A stretch of DNA of 64,000 nt from Gemmobacter lanyuensis (GCF_014652355.1 NZ_BMYQ01000007.1:124001-188000); one strand, 5' to 3'; counted from the first letter of the stretch, positions 27,100 to 36,845 are shown. Numbers and translations are program-made. The notes: generated by a model not told the origin, from the sequence alone.

Positions 27100-27827
27100 C
27101 CGGAACCGTGGTGATCGTGGGTTTGGGGCCGGGCGATCCGGAAAAGGTGACGCCCGAGGTGATGGCGGCGCTGGATCAGGCGACCGATGTCGTGGGCTAT
27201 ATCCCCTATGTGGCGCGGGTGGCGCCGCGTCCGGGGTTGGTGCTGCATCCTTCGGACAACCGGGTGGAGCTTGATCGCGCGACCCATGCGCTGGAGATGG
27301 CGGCGGCGGGGCAACGCGTCGTGGTGGTCTCTTCGGGCGATCCGGGGGTTTTTGCCATGGCAAGCGCGGTGTTCGAGGCACTGGAGGCGCGGCCCGATCT
27401 GGCGCATGTGCCGGTGACGGTGCTGCCGGGGATCACCGCGATGCTGGCCGCAGCGGCGGCCGCAGGCGCGCCGCTGGGGCATGATTTCTGCGCCATCAAC
27501 CTGAGCGACAACCTCAAACCCTTTGATCTGGTGGAAAAGCGGCTGCGCCTTGCCGCGCAGGCCGATTTTGCGATGGGGTTCTACAACCCCCGGTCCAAAT
27601 CGCGCCCGCATCAATTTGCCCGCGTGCTGGAGATCCTGCGCGAGGAATGTGAGCCGGGGCGCCTAATCCTTTTCGCGCGTGCGGTTTCCACCCCGGAACA
27701 GGCGATCCGCGTCGTACCTTTGGCCGAGGCGACCGAGGATATGGCCGATATGCGGACCGTGGTTCTGGTGGGCAATTCCGCCACGCGCCGGGTGGGCAAT
27801 TACGTCTATACGCCGAGGTCGGCATGA
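27096..27827 (+). CDS. cobJ: Precorrin-3B C17-methyltransferase CobJ
   Basis: A 243-residue SAM methylase that methylates C-17 of precorrin-3B with ring contraction. IVGLGPGDPEKVTPE opens the protein, and VSSGDPGVFAMA, VTVLPGITAMLAAAA and MGFYNPRSKSRP are CobJ/CbiH signatures. The start ATG at 27096 overlaps the cobI stop. It converges on inverted cobK with only 20 bases between the stops. Confidence 0.96.
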   Translation: MTGTVVIVGLGPGDPEKVTPEVMAALDQATDVVGYIPYVARVAPRPGLVLHPSDNRVELDRATHALEMAAAGQRVVVVSSGDPGVFAMASAVFEALEARPDLAHVPVTVLPGITAMLAAAAAAGAPLGHDFCAINLSDNLKPFDLVEKRLRLAAQADFAMGFYNPRSKSRPHQFARVLEILREECEPGRLILFARAVSTPEQAIRVVPLAEATEDMADMRTVVLVGNSATRRVGNYVYTPRSA

Positions 27828-27847
27828 CACCCGACCGCCCGGCCCTG

Positions 27848-28582
27848 TCACATCCTGTGTTGCAGCCAGTGCAGAACCGCTTGCGGTTCGGCAAGGCGCT
27901 TGCGCGGGGGCAGGGCGGGGCGGTCGATCAGGATCACGGGCAGGCCCAGTTCCCGCGCGGCATCCAGCTTGGCGCGCGCGCCTTCGCCGCCTGCATTCTT
28001 GGCGACGATATGGGTGATCTGATGTGCGCGCAGCAGCGCGAGGTCGCCCGCAAGGTCAAAGGGTCCGCGCGCGACGATGGCCGTGGCCAGCGGCAGGGGC
28101 AACGCGCCCGGCGGATCGACCAGACGCAGCAGGTAATGGTGCTGCGGGCGCGCCGCGAATTCCGCCAGATGCAGCTTGCCGATGGCCAGGAAGATGCGCG
28201 CCGGGCTGTCGGGCAGGGCCGCGACGGCGGCCTCCAGATCCGGCACATGGGTCCAGCGGTCGCCCGGGCCTGCCTGCCAGGCGGGGCGTTCCAGCGCGAT
28301 CAGCGGCAGCCCGGTGGCGGCGCAGGCGGCATGGGCATTGCGGCTCATTTGCGCGGCGAAGGGATGGGTCGCATCGACGACATGGGTGATGGCTTCTGCG
28401 CGCAGATAAGCGGCCAGCCCCTCGGGTCCGCCAAAGCCACCGATGCGGGTGGGCAGAGGCTGGGCCACAGGCGCATCGGTGCGACCGGCGTAAGAAAAGA
28501 CCGCATCCATCCGGGCTTCAGCCAGAAGGCGGGCCAGACGGCTGGCTTCGGTGGTGCCGCCAAGCACAAGGATGCGTGTCAT
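27848..28582 (-). CDS. cobK: Precorrin-6A reductase CobK, inverted in the cob operon
   Basis: A 244-residue NADPH-dependent reductase that makes precorrin-6B. It opens ILVLGGTTEASRLARLL and has VVDATHPFAAQMSRNA and HIVAKNAGGEGARAKLDAA, all typical of CobK/CbiJ. It is the only cob gene on the minus strand between cobJ and cobL. Its ATG (28582-28580) and the cobL ATG (28581-28583) share one CATG palindrome, so each gene's ribosome site lies inside the other's coding region. Its promoter must lie inside cobL or be absent. Confidence 0.95.
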   Translation of the reverse strand: MTRILVLGGTTEASRLARLLAEARMDAVFSYAGRTDAPVAQPLPTRIGGFGGPEGLAAYLRAEAITHVVDATHPFAAQMSRNAHAACAATGLPLIALERPAWQAGPGDRWTHVPDLEAAVAALPDSPARIFLAIGKLHLAEFAARPQHHYLLRLVDPPGALPLPLATAIVARGPFDLAGDLALLRAHQITHIVAKNAGGEGARAKLDAARELGLPVILIDRPALPPRKRLAEPQAVLHWLQHRM

Positions 28583-29744
28583 GTCTGAGCCTTGGGTCAC
28601 AATCATCGGTCTGGGCGAAGATGGACCGGCGGGCCTGTCCTCTGCAAGCCATGACGCGATCCGCCGGGCCGAGGTGATCATCGGTGGCCCGCGCCATCTG
28701 GCGCTGGTGGGCGCGGGCGACCGGGGTGTCGAATGGCCGGTGCCGTTTTCCACCGCGCCGGTTCTGGCGGCGCGGGGGCGGCGGGTGGTGGTGCTCGCCT
28801 CAGGTGATCCGTTCTGGCATGGTGCCGGTGGCAGCCTGCTCGCCGATCTGTCGCCCGAAGATTGGATCAGCCATCCCGGCACCTCGTGTTTCCAGTTGGC
28901 TGCGAACCGCATGGGCTGGCGGATGGAGGAGGTGATCTGCCTTGGCCTTCATGCCGCGCCTTTTTCCCGGTTGCGCCCGGTGCTGACGCGCGGGCAGCGC
29001 GTGCTGGTCACGTTGCGCGACGGCGCGGCGGTGCCGCAGCTCTGCGACTGGCTGGCCGGGAACGGCCAGCCGCAGGCCGAGGTGACGGTGCTGGAACGGC
29101 TGGGCGGCGCGCAGGAACGGCTGCGGCGCGGCCCGGTTTCGGATGCCGAGGCGCCGGTCATGGCCGCCATCCTTGGGGTGGACCGGGGGCTTTCGCGCGC
29201 CTCTGGCCTGCCGGATGATCTGTTCCAGAGCGATGGGCAGATCACCAAGCGGCCCGTGCGGGCGCTGACCCTGTCGGCGCTGGCACCCTGCCCGGGGGAG
29301 CTTTTGTGGGATCTGGGGGCCGGGTCGGGGTCGATTTCGGTGGAATGGTGCCTTGCGGGCGGTCGCGCGATGGCGGTGGAGCGCCGCGCCGACCGCGCGG
29401 TGAACATCCGCGCCAATGCCGAAGCCTTTGGCCTGACGCACCGTCTGACCGTGCGCGAAGAGGCCAGCCTCGCCGCCCTGCCGAACCTGGCCCTGCCTGA
29501 CGCCGTCTTTGTCGGCGGCGGGGTGAGCGCCGATCTGGTCGCGGCCCTTTGGGCGCTGCTGCCCCCGGGCACGCGGATCGTGGCCAATGCCGTGACGCTG
29601 GAAAACGAGGCCACGCTCTACGCAGCCCATGCCGCACATGGCGGTAGCCTGTTGCGGGTCGATCTGGCACAGGTGGCGCCCCTTGGCGGGTTTCGTGGCT
29701 GGCAGGCCGCGCGCCCCGTAGTGCAATGGAGCGTGACGCGATGA
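28581..29744 (+). CDS. cobL: Precorrin-6Y C5,15-methyltransferase (decarboxylating) CobL
   Basis: A 387-residue two-domain enzyme. The N-terminal CbiE-like methylase (about 1-200) starts VTIIGLGEDGPAGLS and has VVVLASGDPFWHGAG; the C-terminal CbiT-like domain (about 205-387) has the SAM motif LLWDLGAGSGSISVEW. It methylates C-5 and C-15 and removes the ring C acetate carboxyl. The start overlaps that of divergent cobK; the stop overlaps the cobE start in ATGA. Confidence 0.95.
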   Translation: MSEPWVTIIGLGEDGPAGLSSASHDAIRRAEVIIGGPRHLALVGAGDRGVEWPVPFSTAPVLAARGRRVVVLASGDPFWHGAGGSLLADLSPEDWISHPGTSCFQLAANRMGWRMEEVICLGLHAAPFSRLRPVLTRGQRVLVTLRDGAAVPQLCDWLAGNGQPQAEVTVLERLGGAQERLRRGPVSDAEAPVMAAILGVDRGLSRASGLPDDLFQSDGQITKRPVRALTLSALAPCPGELLWDLGAGSGSISVEWCLAGGRAMAVERRADRAVNIRANAEAFGLTHRLTVREEASLAALPNLALPDAVFVGGGVSADLVAALWALLPPGTRIVANAVTLENEATLYAAHAAHGGSLLRVDLAQVAPLGGFRGWQAARPVVQWSVTR

Positions 29745-30091
29745 TCGTGGCGGGTATCGGATTGCGCGCCAGCGCCACGCAGGCTGACCTTGAAGCCGCG
29801 CTGACCCTTGCCCTGGCCCGCCCGGATCGGCTGGCCACGCCCGAGGACAAGGCCGCCCACCCCGCCTTTCAGGACATCGGCCTGCCGCTCTGCCCCGTGC
29901 CGCTGGCGCGCCTGACCGCACAGGCCACGCCAACCATTTCCCCGCGCCAACCCGCGCGCTATGGCACGGGATCGGTGGCCGAAGCCGCCGCCCTTGCCGC
30001 CGCCGGGCCGGGCGCGACCCTCATTCAGCCGCGTTGCACCGCCCCGGGGGGGCGGGTCACGTTGGCCCTTGCAGAAGGACCGCAAGCATGA
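29741..30091 (+). CDS. cobE: CobE, CbiG C-terminal-like cobalamin biosynthesis protein
   Basis: A 116-residue protein with the CobE/CbiG C-terminal fold: [20 protein letters not shown] at the start, then [14 protein letters not shown] and a [11 protein letters not shown] block. In anaerobic producers the domain is fused in CbiG; aerobic producers have it alone. Its exact task is unsettled. ATG at 29741 overlaps the cobL stop, and its own stop overlaps the cobM start. Confidence 0.9.
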   Translation: MIVAGIGLRASATQADLEAALTLALARPDRLATPEDKAAHPAFQDIGLPLCPVPLARLTAQATPTISPRQPARYGTGSVAEAAALAAAGPGATLIQPRCTAPGGRVTLALAEGPQA

Positions 30092-30870
30092 CCGTTCATT
30101 TCATCGGGGCCGGCCCGGGTGCGCCGGATCTGATCACCCTTCGTGGCCGGGATCTGATCGCGGCCTGCCCGGTGTGCCTCTATGCAGGCTCGCTCGTGCC
30201 CGAGGCGCTGCTGTCGCATTGCCCGCCGGGGGCCAAGATCGTGAACACCGCGCCGCTGAGCCTCGATGAGATCATGGCCGAAATCGCCGCCGCCCATGCC
30301 GAGGGCAAGGATGTGGCGCGGCTGCATTCCGGCGACCTGTCGGTCTGGTCGGCAATGGGCGAACAGCTGCGCCGCCTGCGTGAACTGGGCATCCCCTATG
30401 ACGTGACGCCCGGCGTGCCGAGCTTTGCCGCCGCCGCCGCCGCGCTGGGGGCCGAGTTGACACTGCCGGGGGTGGCGCAGTCGGTCGTGCTGACCCGCAC
30501 CTCGGGGCGCGCGACCTCGATGCCCGAGGGCGAGACGCTGGAAAACTTTGCCCGCACCGGGGCGGTGCTGGCCATTCACCTGTCGGTGCATGTGTTGGCC
30601 GATGTCATCGCGCGACTGACGCCGCATTACGGCGCCGATTGCCCCGTGGCCGTGGTCTGGCGTGCCAGCTGGCCCGACCAGCGCGTCGTGCGCGCCACGC
30701 TGGAAACCCTTGAAACCGCCATCGGCGACGAGATGGAGCGGACCGCGCTGATCCTAGTCGGCAAATCCATCGGCGCCGAGGATTTCGACGAGAGCCGTCT
30801 TTACGCGGGCGACTATGACCGCCGTTATCGCCCCGTCGGCACCCATCCGCGCTTTCCGGAGACGGCATGA
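30088..30870 (+). CDS. cobM: Precorrin-4 C11-methyltransferase CobM
   Basis: A 260-residue SAM methylase that makes precorrin-5. [16 protein letters not shown] opens the protein; [23 protein letters not shown] and [13 protein letters not shown] are CobM/CbiF signatures. ATGA overlaps link it to cobE upstream and cobB downstream. Confidence 0.97.
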   Translation: MTVHFIGAGPGAPDLITLRGRDLIAACPVCLYAGSLVPEALLSHCPPGAKIVNTAPLSLDEIMAEIAAAHAEGKDVARLHSGDLSVWSAMGEQLRRLRELGIPYDVTPGVPSFAAAAAALGAELTLPGVAQSVVLTRTSGRATSMPEGETLENFARTGAVLAIHLSVHVLADVIARLTPHYGADCPVAVVWRASWPDQRVVRATLETLETAIGDEMERTALILVGKSIGAEDFDESRLYAGDYDRRYRPVGTHPRFPETA

Positions 30871-32180
30871 CCCCTGCCGGCCTGATCATCTCGGCCCCGG
30901 CGTCGGGGACTGGCAAGACCACGGTCACGCTCGGCCTTCTGGCCGCGCTGCGGGCCGAGGGGTTGCAGGTGCAACCGTTCAAGAGCGGGCCGGATTACAT
31001 CGACCCGGCCTTTCACAGCGCCGCCTCGGGGCGGGTTTCGGTCAATCTGGATACCTGGGCCATGGCGCCGGGGCGGATTGCGGGGCTGATCGAAGGTGCG
31101 GGGCAGGCCGATCTGATCCTTGCCGAAGGGTCGATGGGCCTGTGCGATGGTGTGGCGCAGCCGGGGGAAACCGGCATCGGGGCCTCGGCCGATCTGGCCG
31201 AGCTGACGGGCTGGCCGGTGCTTCTGGTGCTGGATGTCTCGGGCCAGGCGCAAAGCGCGGCGGCGACGGCAGTGGGATTTGCCGCGATGCGGCCGGGGGT
31301 CAGGATTGCGGGGGTGGTGCTGAACCGCGTGGCCTCGCCCCGGCATGAGGCACTGGTGCGTGATGGCATGGCGCAGGCCGGGGTCCGGGTGCTGGGCGCC
31401 CTGCCGCGCAAAGCCTCGATCGAGCTGCCGGAGCGCCATCTGGGCCTCGTGCAGGCGGGTGAAACGCCCGAACTGGCGCGCATTCTGGCCGAGGCGGGCA
31501 GCTTCATCGCCGCCCATTGCGATCTGGACGCGATCCGCGCCGCCGCCGCGCCCACGCGGAGCATTGGTGGAACGACGCGCCGCAGCACGCCACCCGGACA
31601 GCGCATCGCGCTGGCGCAGGATGCCGCGTTTTCATTCACCTATCCACATCTGTTGAATGACTGGCGGGCGCAGGGGGCAGAGATCCTGCCGTTTTCGCCG
31701 CTGGCGGATCAAGGCCCCGACGCCAGCGCCGATTGCTGCTGGCTGCCGGGGGGGTATCCCGAATTGCACGCCGGGGCGCTGGGGCAGGCCGAAGGCTTCC
31801 GCAGCCGCATCCGCGCCTTTGCCGAAACTCGGCCCGTGCATGGTGAATGCGGGGGCTATATGGCCATGGGCGCGGCGCTGATCGACGCCAAGGGCGTGTC
31901 GCACCCGATGGCAGGGCTTCTGGGCCTTGTCACCAGCTATGAAAAGCGGCGGATGCATCTGGGCTATCGCCTTGCCCAACTTGCAGCGCCCATTCCGGGG
32001 CATGGGGCGGGGGCGCGTCTGCGCGGCCACGAATTCCACTACTCGACCATTCTGGCGCAACCGGATATGCCGCTCGCCGAGGTCGTGGACGCGACCGGCA
32101 CCCCCGTGCCGGAAACCGGATCACGGCGTGGCAATGCCAGCGGCACCTACTTCCATCTGATCGGTGAGGCCAGCACATGA
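30867..32180 (+). CDS. cobB: Hydrogenobyrinic acid a,c-diamide synthase CobB
   Basis: A 437-residue glutamine-dependent amidase. The ATP-binding domain opens [19 protein letters not shown] and has [14 protein letters not shown]; the glutaminase half has its nucleophile in [12 protein letters not shown] and LRGHEFHYS near the end. It amidates the a and c side chains before cobalt insertion. ATGA overlaps link it to cobM and cobA. Confidence 0.96.
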   Translation: MTPAGLIISAPASGTGKTTVTLGLLAALRAEGLQVQPFKSGPDYIDPAFHSAASGRVSVNLDTWAMAPGRIAGLIEGAGQADLILAEGSMGLCDGVAQPGETGIGASADLAELTGWPVLLVLDVSGQAQSAAATAVGFAAMRPGVRIAGVVLNRVASPRHEALVRDGMAQAGVRVLGALPRKASIELPERHLGLVQAGETPELARILAEAGSFIAAHCDLDAIRAAAAPTRSIGGTTRRSTPPGQRIALAQDAAFSFTYPHLLNDWRAQGAEILPFSPLADQGPDASADCCWLPGGYPELHAGALGQAEGFRSRIRAFAETRPVHGECGGYMAMGAALIDAKGVSHPMAGLLGLVTSYEKRRMHLGYRLAQLAAPIPGHGAGARLRGHEFHYSTILAQPDMPLAEVVDATGTPVPETGSRRGNASGTYFHLIGEAST

Positions 32181-32914
32181 GCGGGTTCGTCTCTTTCGTT
32201 TCCTCTGGTCCCGGTGACCCTGACCTGCTCACGGTGAAGGCGGTCAAGCGTCTGGCCGAGGCGGATGTGGTGCTGTACGACGATCTCTCTTCGGGCCCGA
32301 TCCTTGATCTGGCACGGGCGGGCGCCGATCTGATTTCGGTAGGCAAGCGCGCGGGGCGGCCTTCGGCCAAGCAGGACCATGTGAACCAGCTGCTGGTGGA
32401 TCACGCGCTGACCGGCGCGCGGGTGGTGCGGCTGAAATCCGGCGATGCCGGGATTTTCGGCCGGCTTGAGGAAGAGACAACGACGCTGGATGCCGCCGGC
32501 GTGCCCTATGAGGTGATCCCCGGCGTCACCTCGGCCAGTGCGGCGGCGGCGGCGGCGGGCATTCCGCTGACGCGGCGGCTGACCGCGCGGCGCGTGCAAT
32601 TTCTGACCGGGGCCGATGTGACGGGGGGCCTGCCCGAGGATCTGAACTGGGCCGCCCTTGCCGATCCGACGGCGACGACCGTGATCTACATGGGCAAGCG
32701 CACCTTCCCCGCCATGGCGGCCGAGCTGATCGCGCGCGGTCTTTCACCCGATACGCCCGCCATGCTGGCGCATGGCGTCTCGACTGCGGCGCAGGATCTG
32801 GAACGCTTCACCATCGCGACGCTCTCTGCCCATCTGCAGGAAACTGCCAGCCAGACCCCGGCGCTGATTTTCTATGGCCCCCTCGCCACCGGGCGGGATG
32901 AGGCCGGGCAATAA
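32177..32914 (+). CDS. cobA: Uroporphyrinogen-III C-methyltransferase CobA
   Basis: A 245-residue SUMT that makes precorrin-2, the first committed step. SSGPGDPDLLTVKAVK opens it, followed by the family blocks LYDDLSS, VGKRAGRPSAKQDHVN, RLKSGDAGIFGR and VIPGVTSASAAAA. No siroheme-type CysG oxidase domain is fused, so it is the dedicated B12 form. It overlaps cobB by 4 bases. Confidence 0.96.
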   Translation: MSGFVSFVSSGPGDPDLLTVKAVKRLAEADVVLYDDLSSGPILDLARAGADLISVGKRAGRPSAKQDHVNQLLVDHALTGARVVRLKSGDAGIFGRLEEETTTLDAAGVPYEVIPGVTSASAAAAAAGIPLTRRLTARRVQFLTGADVTGGLPEDLNWAALADPTATTVIYMGKRTFPAMAAELIARGLSPDTPAMLAHGVSTAAQDLERFTIATLSAHLQETASQTPALIFYGPLATGRDEAGQ

Positions 32915-32936
32915 CCCTGCAAGGAAAGACCCCGCA

Positions 32937-33683
32937 ATGATCCAGCTCAGCCTCATCGGCATTGGCAGCGGCAACCCCGATCACCTGACCCGTCAGGCGA
33001 TGCGGGCCATGAATGCCGCGGATCTGATCCTGATCCCCCGGAAGGGCGAGGGGAAGGCTGATCTGGCGGATCTGCGGCGCGAGATTGCCGCCGATGTGGT
33101 CACGAACCCCGCCACCCGTATTGCGGAATTCGACCTGCCGGTGCGGGACCCCGCCATCACCGACTACCGCGCGCGGGTCGATGCCTGGCATGATGCCATC
33201 GCGCAGATCTGGGCCGACAGCATCGCCCGCGATCTGGGAACGACGGGCCGGGTGGCGCTGCTGGTCTGGGGGGATCCGTCGCTTTACGACAGCACCTTGC
33301 GGATTGCTGCGCGCCTGCGCCCAGCCCCGCAGATCGAGGTCGTGCCGGGCATCACCTCGATCCAGGCGCTGACGGCGGCCCATGCCATTCCGCTGAACGA
33401 AATCAACGGGCCGGTTACCATCACCACCGGGCGGCGCCTGCGGGATGAAGGTTTCCCCCCCGGTGTCGATACCTGCGTCGTCATGCTGGATGGGGAATGT
33501 TCCTTCCAGCATTTGCCGGATCAGGGCGTCTCGATCTGGTGGGCAGGCTATGCGGGCATGGCGAACCAGATCACCGAAAGCGGCCCCCTGGCCGAAGCGG
33601 GCCCCCGTATCATCGCCCGGCGCGAGGCCGCGCGTGCGGCCCATGGCTGGATCATGGATATCTATCTGTTGCGCCGGGCCTGA
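32937..33683 (+). CDS. cobF: Precorrin-6A synthase (deacetylating) CobF
   Basis: A 248-residue SAM methylase that methylates C-1 and releases acetate, found only in the aerobic pathway. LIGIGSGNPDHLTRQAM opens it, with ADLILIPRKGEGKADL, LLVWGDPSLYDSTLR and VVPGITSIQAL. AAGGAAAG nine bases before the ATG at 32937 supports that start. It is the last gene of the riboswitch operon; its final 22 bases overlap the end of the convergent DedA gene. Confidence 0.96.
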   Translation: MIQLSLIGIGSGNPDHLTRQAMRAMNAADLILIPRKGEGKADLADLRREIAADVVTNPATRIAEFDLPVRDPAITDYRARVDAWHDAIAQIWADSIARDLGTTGRVALLVWGDPSLYDSTLRIAARLRPAPQIEVVPGITSIQALTAAHAIPLNEINGPVTITTGRRLRDEGFPPGVDTCVVMLDGECSFQHLPDQGVSIWWAGYAGMANQITESGPLAEAGPRIIARREAARAAHGWIMDIYLLRRA

Positions 33684-34267
33684 GCTGCCTCGGCCCGCAG
33701 GGTCAGCACGAGCCATACCGCAAGGCCGAGCGCGAGGGCCCCTGCCGCGAAAAAGCCCAGCAGGTCCATCGCCATTGCGGAAGCAGCCTCCAAGTTTCCT
33801 GTGAAACTATAGCCCAGGCCCACGTAAAGTGTGACCCAGCAGCTTTCGCCCAGAACGCCCCAGAGGGTAAAGATGGCCCAGGGCTGTCCCGCAGCGCCGG
33901 CGGCAAGGTTCACATAAGGCCCCAGCGCCGAGATGAGCCAGCGCGAGAAAAAGACCGCCAGCCCCCCGCGTCGCGCCAAAAGATCGGTGGCCCGCGCCAG
34001 CGGTGCCGCCCGCGACCCGAGCCGCGCCACCAACCCCGCGCCGCCCCAACGCCCCCCGAAATATCCCGTCTGATCGCCAAGGATCGCCCCCGAGAGCGCG
34101 CCGCCCAGGCTTGCCCCCAGCGACAGGTCGCCCGCCGCAACGAACCCCCCTGCTGCCAGCATCATCAGGGATGCCGGAATTGGCAGGGCCAGGCAGGAAC
34201 AGAAGGTGCAGGCAGCAAGAAGCCAAACGCCATAGTGTGGCACAAGGGCAAGCAGCCAGTCGGTCAC
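33662..34267 (-). CDS. DedA-family (VTT domain) inner-membrane protein
   Basis: A 201-residue protein with about five hydrophobic segments and the DedA/VTT core: PIPASLMMLAAGGFVA, ALSGAILGDQTGYFGGRWGG, a basic FFSRWLISALGPYVNLAAG block and a last helix near 165-188. DedA proteins move phospholipid or undecaprenyl carriers across the membrane. The start is GTG at 34267, overlapping the stop of the upstream small gene (GTGA). The end overlaps cobF by 22 bases, convergent. The substrate is not readable. Confidence 0.87.
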   Translation of the reverse strand: MTDWLLALVPHYGVWLLAACTFCSCLALPIPASLMMLAAGGFVAAGDLSLGASLGGALSGAILGDQTGYFGGRWGGAGLVARLGSRAAPLARATDLLARRGGLAVFFSRWLISALGPYVNLAAGAAGQPWAIFTLWGVLGESCWVTLYVGLGYSFTGNLEAASAMAMDLLGFFAAGALALGLAVWLVLTLRAEAAQARRNR

Positions 34268-34608
34268 GGTTCCATCGCCTTTGCCTGCGCGATGGCCGCC
34301 TCGACCTGCGCGATGACCTCGGACACCGGCACACCGCGTTCCTTGGCTATTTCAGCCAGCGTCTTCGGATGGCCATTCACAGGTTTGGGCAGGCCTGCCA
34401 GTTCATCAAGCCGCCGGGGGTTGAGATCCCAGCTATGCCCGACATAGCCCATGGTCATCCAGGCCTGGACGGGTTCATTCTGATGGCCCGACCAGTAGAT
34501 CAGCTGCACCAGAAAACGCCCCAGAAACACCAGCGCAAGGGTCGAGCTGAGCAACAGCGCCGACACGAGCTTCGGGTGCCTTCGGAAAAGCTGAACGAAA
34601 CGCTGCAT
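34264..34608 (-). CDS. Small membrane-anchored protein of unknown function
   Basis: A 114-residue protein with one strong membrane segment (about 14-34, VSALLLSSTLALVFLGRFLV) after a basic start, then a soluble part with GYVGHSWDLNPRRLDELAGL and a C-terminal helix of Ala/Glu. I do not recognise the family. It is translationally coupled to the DedA gene by a 4-base overlap, so the two products probably work together at the membrane. The ATG at 34608 was chosen as the start nearest the membrane segment; an upstream open extension lacks a ribosome site. Confidence 0.65.
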   Translation of the reverse strand: MQRFVQLFRRHPKLVSALLLSSTLALVFLGRFLVQLIYWSGHQNEPVQAWMTMGYVGHSWDLNPRRLDELAGLPKPVNGHPKTLAEIAKERGVPVSEVIAQVEAAIAQAKAMEP

Positions 34609-34763
34609 GATCCCCCCAAGGGCGCGGAATTCCTGTGCATAACAGGCCGACGGGCCTGCGAGCAACTGAGCCGCATCCCGCCCGAAAGCAATGCCGTTGT
34701 GCCGGGGGCCATACCCGAATTACGCAAGTCACGCGCCGTTTCGTCGCGGCTGGATGTGTCCGG

Positions 34764-36845
34764 TCACACGGCGCGCGGCACCTGGATCGTGAAGGTGGAC
34801 CCTTGCCCCGGCGCGCTTTCGAAGGAGAGCCGCCCCCCCGTGAGCTCGGCAAGACGGCGCGAGATCGCAAGCCCGATCCCCGCCCCGCCGATGGTGCCAT
34901 TTTCGTGACCCAGCCGGTCAAAAGCGGTGAAAACCCGCGCCTGATGTTCGGCCGCAATCCCTACGCCGGTATCCTTGACCACCACGCCAAGCATGTCGGG
35001 TGCCGATTGGTCAAAGCGCACCTCGACCGCGCCCCCGCGCACATTGTATTTGACCGCGTTCGACAGCAATTGCGCCATGATACGGCGCATGACCTCGGGG
35101 TCGGCGCTGACCTTGGGCAGGGCGCCCTCTGGCATCTTAAGGGTCACGCTGATCCCCTGACTTGCTGCTTCGGCGCGGATCTTGTCGCAGGCGATCTGCA
35201 CCAGCGACACTATGTCGAGCGGCTGGACCGCAAGTTGGAAGTCGCTCCGCTCGATCCGGCTCAGGTCCAGGACCGCATCGACGAGTTGCACCAGATGCCA
35301 GCCCGAACTCGCAATCGCGCGCACCTGCCGCATGCGTTCCGCATCCAGAGGTTGGCCCTCAGCCATTTCCAGAAGGTTCGCATAGCCGATGATTGCGGTC
35401 AGGGGCGTGCGCAATTCGTGGCTCATGGCAGACAGGAAGTTCGATTTGGCCTGATTGGCGGCATCCAGTTTCGCGCCCATATGAGTCAGATGGTCGCCCA
35501 CCGTCTGCAATTCGCTGATTTCATAGCGTTCCGCCGGGGACATCATGCTGCCCTCGCTGATCCTGATCATCCGGCGTTCCACCTCGGCCAGAGGGCGGGC
35601 GACGCGCTCGCTCATGGCGCTGGAGCGGCGCCAGAGGATCGCGAAGAATACCACATAGAAAAGAAGCAGCAGCGCGAGCATGATCTGGCTGACAAAGCCG
35701 AGCTGGTCGCGCAGCGTGATCGATTCTGCCAGCACGCTTTCCTCGCTGGTCAGAACCAGCAGCTTCCACTGCGGCCCTGCGATGGTGGACCATGCCGCGA
35801 TCATCGGGTGGCCGAGGGTCACGGTCCGGGTGCCCGTCGCCTCGGACTGGAACGCCAGCGCGATCTCGGACAGTTCCGAGCGTCGGAAGATGTTGAACTC
35901 CTCGGGCTTGAAGGTGTCCTGCTGGATCGCCTCTTCATAGCCGTGTTCCAGCAGCTCATGCACACCAAGGTCTTGTTCCGCCTTGGGCGGCAGCGCAAGG
36001 ATGGTGCCGTCGCGCCCGACCAGCACGGCATAACCATCGCCGGGCAACTTGATGTCGAGCACCTGTTTCACGATGGTGTCGATGGTGATGTCGATCCCGA
36101 TCACCGCCTCAAGCTTGGCAGGGCTGTAGACGGGGGCGATGGAGGAGACCATCCAGCCTGATCCTGCCGGATCGACATAGGCATCGGTCCAGACAGGCTT
36201 GCGGTCGGGGTTATGCTGGGCGTCGGCTTCGTAGTAGAAGTTGTAGGTCGGGATATCCATCTTCGGGGGATAGATGTCCAGCACCTCGAAATAGGGGTAG
36301 ATCCGGTTATAGGAATCGTGCGTGTTCAGATAGATCTGCGCGATGAGCGGATCGGAGTCGCGGATCGATTTCATAATCGGGTCGAGCCGCACCGTACGCC
36401 AGACCTTTTCCTGCTCGGCCGGGCCGATCGGAACCGCGCCTGAAAAGAAAACCGCAGAGCCGCCGGTATCCCGTGTCGTATAGAAGGTGCCATCCTTGGT
36501 ATAGGCATGGCGCGCCTTTTCCTCGGCGGAAACCACGGCGGGGGTGGCCAGTGCGCGCCCGGTTTCATCGGCAAAGATGTGCGACAGGGTCGAGATCGAT
36601 TGCAGGCGGCGCGCGATGATATTGGCTTCGCGCGTCGCGGCATCTTCCAGGGCATCGGTCGAAATGCGGGTGATCGCTTCGGCGCCGCGGTCATAGACCA
36701 CCTGGCTTGTGCCCCAGTAAATGCCGATAAAGCTGAACTCGATCAGAAGCATCGGCACGAGCGCCGCTTTCACATAAGAACGCCACAGCCATTTCCGCAG
36801 CGGTACGGCCGGTGCGATGGTCTTGGAGTCGTCTTCGCCAATCAT
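34764..36845 (-). CDS. Cache-domain sensor histidine kinase (orphan)
   Basis: A 693-residue sensor kinase. Membrane segments lie at about 25-50 and 381-405; the periplasmic part between them is a double-Cache sensor (YVDPAGSGWMVSSIAPVYSP, IGIDITIDTIV). A HAMP-like linker leads to the H-box NFLSAMSHELRTPL (His476), N-box QLLSNAVKYN (Asn596), G1 VVKDTGVGI (Asp625) and G2 GGAGIGLAIS. No receiver domain is fused and no response-regulator gene is adjacent. GAGG six bases before the ATG at 36845 supports that start; a TTG 14 codons upstream is the alternative. Cache sensors usually bind small acids or amino acids; the ligand is unknown. Confidence 0.9.
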   Translation of the reverse strand: MIGEDDSKTIAPAVPLRKWLWRSYVKAALVPMLLIEFSFIGIYWGTSQVVYDRGAEAITRISTDALEDAATREANIIARRLQSISTLSHIFADETGRALATPAVVSAEEKARHAYTKDGTFYTTRDTGGSAVFFSGAVPIGPAEQEKVWRTVRLDPIMKSIRDSDPLIAQIYLNTHDSYNRIYPYFEVLDIYPPKMDIPTYNFYYEADAQHNPDRKPVWTDAYVDPAGSGWMVSSIAPVYSPAKLEAVIGIDITIDTIVKQVLDIKLPGDGYAVLVGRDGTILALPPKAEQDLGVHELLEHGYEEAIQQDTFKPEEFNIFRRSELSEIALAFQSEATGTRTVTLGHPMIAAWSTIAGPQWKLLVLTSEESVLAESITLRDQLGFVSQIMLALLLLFYVVFFAILWRRSSAMSERVARPLAEVERRMIRISEGSMMSPAERYEISELQTVGDHLTHMGAKLDAANQAKSNFLSAMSHELRTPLTAIIGYANLLEMAEGQPLDAERMRQVRAIASSGWHLVQLVDAVLDLSRIERSDFQLAVQPLDIVSLVQIACDKIRAEAASQGISVTLKMPEGALPKVSADPEVMRRIMAQLLSNAVKYNVRGGAVEVRFDQSAPDMLGVVVKDTGVGIAAEHQARVFTAFDRLGHENGTIGGAGIGLAISRRLAELTGGRLSFESAPGQGSTFTIQVPRAV

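Noticed and set aside
25465-27381. A 638-codon open frame on the minus strand
   Set aside because: It is antisense to cobG, cobH and cobI and has no domain.
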